From Verrucomicrobiota bacterium (GTDB lineage Bacteria > Verrucomicrobiota > Verrucomicrobiia > Limisphaerales > AV2): a DNA stretch of 24,091 bases. Under the pieces are notes generated by a model. It ran no database searches. It saw only the letters and a list, made by a program, of their open reading frames with translations, and was not told the DNA's origin. Both the position numbers and the translations under genes were made by a program. Where the stretch lies: NCBI GenBank assembly GCA_003219345.1, contig QHOP01000414.1, positions 1 to 24,091 of the forward strand, written 5' to 3'. Below, piece after piece: positions 23,187 through 24,091 of the stretch; positions within the stretch are counted from its first letter, which is position 1, and each line of letters starts with the position of its first letter.

Positions 23187-23893
23187 AAGAACCAGATCAG
23201 GAATCTGCGGGCCAGAATCGACTCGTTCGCATTCGAGTCGGTTCGGCAGACCACGATTTAAACATTCCGTCGGGAACCGTGACGCTGGATGGGGATTTGA
23301 CCACTCCGGCGGGAGCGGTGGGCATTGTGCTGTTCGCCCATGGAAGCGGCAGCAGCCGTCACAGTCCCCGCAACCAGTTTGTCGCGCGCGCCATCCGCGA
23401 GGCTGGCATCGCCACGTTGTTGTTTGACCTGCTCACGCAGGAGGAAGAGGGCCAAGACGACGTGACCGGGCGCTTGCGATTCGACATTGGCCTGCTCGCA
23501 GGACGGCTCGTCGAAGCAAGCAAGTGGATCGCCAATCAGCCGGACACGCAGAAGTTGGGAATCGGTTATTTCGGCGCGAGCACCGGCGGCGCTGCGGCTC
23601 TGGTTGCCGCCGCGGAAATCGGACTACCGATTGGCGCAGTTGTTTCGCGCGGCGGCAGGCCCGATCTGGCGGGCGCGGCCATGGAGGACGTTAAATCGCC
23701 GGTGCTTTTGATCGTAGGCGAACGCGATGAGACGGTGCTGGAACTGAATCGCAGCGCCTATGCCCGGCTGCGGTGCGAGAAGGAACTCGCGGTGATTCCC
23801 CGGGCGACGCACCTGTTCGAGGAACCCGGAGCCCTGGAAGAAGTCGCGCGCCTGGCAGCCGACTGGTTCCGTCGTCATCTGCGTGCACGATGA
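23183..23893 (+). CDS. Dienelactone-hydrolase-like alpha/beta hydrolase
   Basis: A protein of 236 residues from GTG 23183, which overlaps the original stop of the dehydrogenase gene (GTGA) and so was translationally coupled to it. There is no signal peptide, so the product is cytoplasmic. The fold is supported by VGIVLFAHGSGSS (oxyanion region), the nucleophile elbow FGASTGG with Ser133, LLIVGERD with Asp182 and ATHLFEEPG with His210, the order and spacing of a complete Ser-Asp-His triad. Proteins of this type are usually annotated as dienelactone hydrolase or alpha/beta family hydrolase, often without known substrate. Because of the upstream lesion, the same frame is now open from 21992, so a naive caller would report a false 633-residue dehydrogenase-hydrolase fusion. 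Confidence 0.88.
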   Translation: MKEPDQESAGQNRLVRIRVGSADHDLNIPSGTVTLDGDLTTPAGAVGIVLFAHGSGSSRHSPRNQFVARAIREAGIATLLFDLLTQEEEGQDDVTGRLRFDIGLLAGRLVEASKWIANQPDTQKLGIGYFGASTGGAAALVAAAEIGLPIGAVVSRGGRPDLAGAAMEDVKSPVLLIVGERDETVLELNRSAYARLRCEKELAVIPRATHLFEEPGALEEVARLAADWFRRHLRAR

Positions 23894-24091
23894 AGCCGAT
23901 GGCAGCGACACAATTTATTTTGACGATCGCCCCGGATAAGCGACCCCGCGCCGCTGACGCCTGTCATGCAACCGAGACTGCGATCACGGGGTTCGCTGCA
24001 TCCGGTTCTTCGTTAGGCCATGCAGCCACGATGCTACTCACTGGGGTATGCCTAAACTCTTCCATGAACTCCGATGAATGACACACTGTAC

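Noticed and set aside
21992..23893. 633-residue dehydrogenase-hydrolase fusion protein
   Set aside because: The apparent fusion results from the out-of-frame deletion at about 23098. The original dehydrogenase stop and an overlapping GTG for the hydrolase are still present in the correct frames.
23890..24081. 63-codon frame whose ATG overlaps the hydrolase stop
   Set aside because: The overlap is attractive, but the product has no domain, odd composition and no recognisable homologue. I see nothing I can support in the last 198 bases.

Overview
This 24-kb window looks like the chromosome of a member of the Verrucomicrobiota, most probably a Limisphaerales/Pedosphaera-like bacterium. The evidence is the high-GC coding sequence, the mass of secreted Cys-type sulfatases, a minus-strand secreted protein of a type I recall from that group, and many short palindromic intergenic repeats. 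The taxonomic call rests on style and memory, not on a marker gene.

Layout. (1) 1-953: 3' part of a GT4 glycosyltransferase that begins outside the window. (2) 1207-5813: two secreted carbohydrate-active genes. The first is a multidomain protein with two related beta-sandwich-like modules, an SGNH hydrolase and a GH43-like propeller. The second is a BNR/Asp-box sialidase-like propeller. (3) 6087-17840 and 19280-20806: eight sulfatase genes, all on the plus strand. Six are intact (6087, 7589, 9130, 12664, 16218, 19280). Two are broken: one at 10933-12339 by two frame changes, and one at 14747-16202 by an out-of-frame internal deletion that removed the formylglycine motif. A small unknown gene (12364) lies among them. 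(4) 17834-19279: a repeat-rich block carrying the only minus-strand gene (18840-18211), bounded by an imperfect 29-bp direct repeat, one copy of which is the 3' end of the 16218 sulfatase gene. (5) 20915-23893: a proline racemase/4-hydroxyproline 2-epimerase, a D-amino-acid dehydrogenase broken by a second out-of-frame deletion, and a dienelactone-hydrolase-like alpha/beta hydrolase.

How it may work together (inference): the secreted sulfatases strip different sulfate esters from a sulfated glycan, and the SGNH, GH43-like and sialidase-like proteins act on acyl groups and glycosidic bonds. The epimerase plus D-amino-acid dehydrogenase are the first two steps of 4-hydroxyproline catabolism. 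Sulfated glycan degradation next to hydroxyproline use suggests a sulfated glycoprotein or extracellular-matrix substrate. No formylglycine-generating enzyme, transporter or regulator is visible here.

Two unusual themes stand out. Nearly every intergenic gap holds palindromic repeats of several families, some extending into the apparent 5' ends of genes. Three genes carry lesions that leave long clean reading frames on both sides, which means either recent decay or assembly error.
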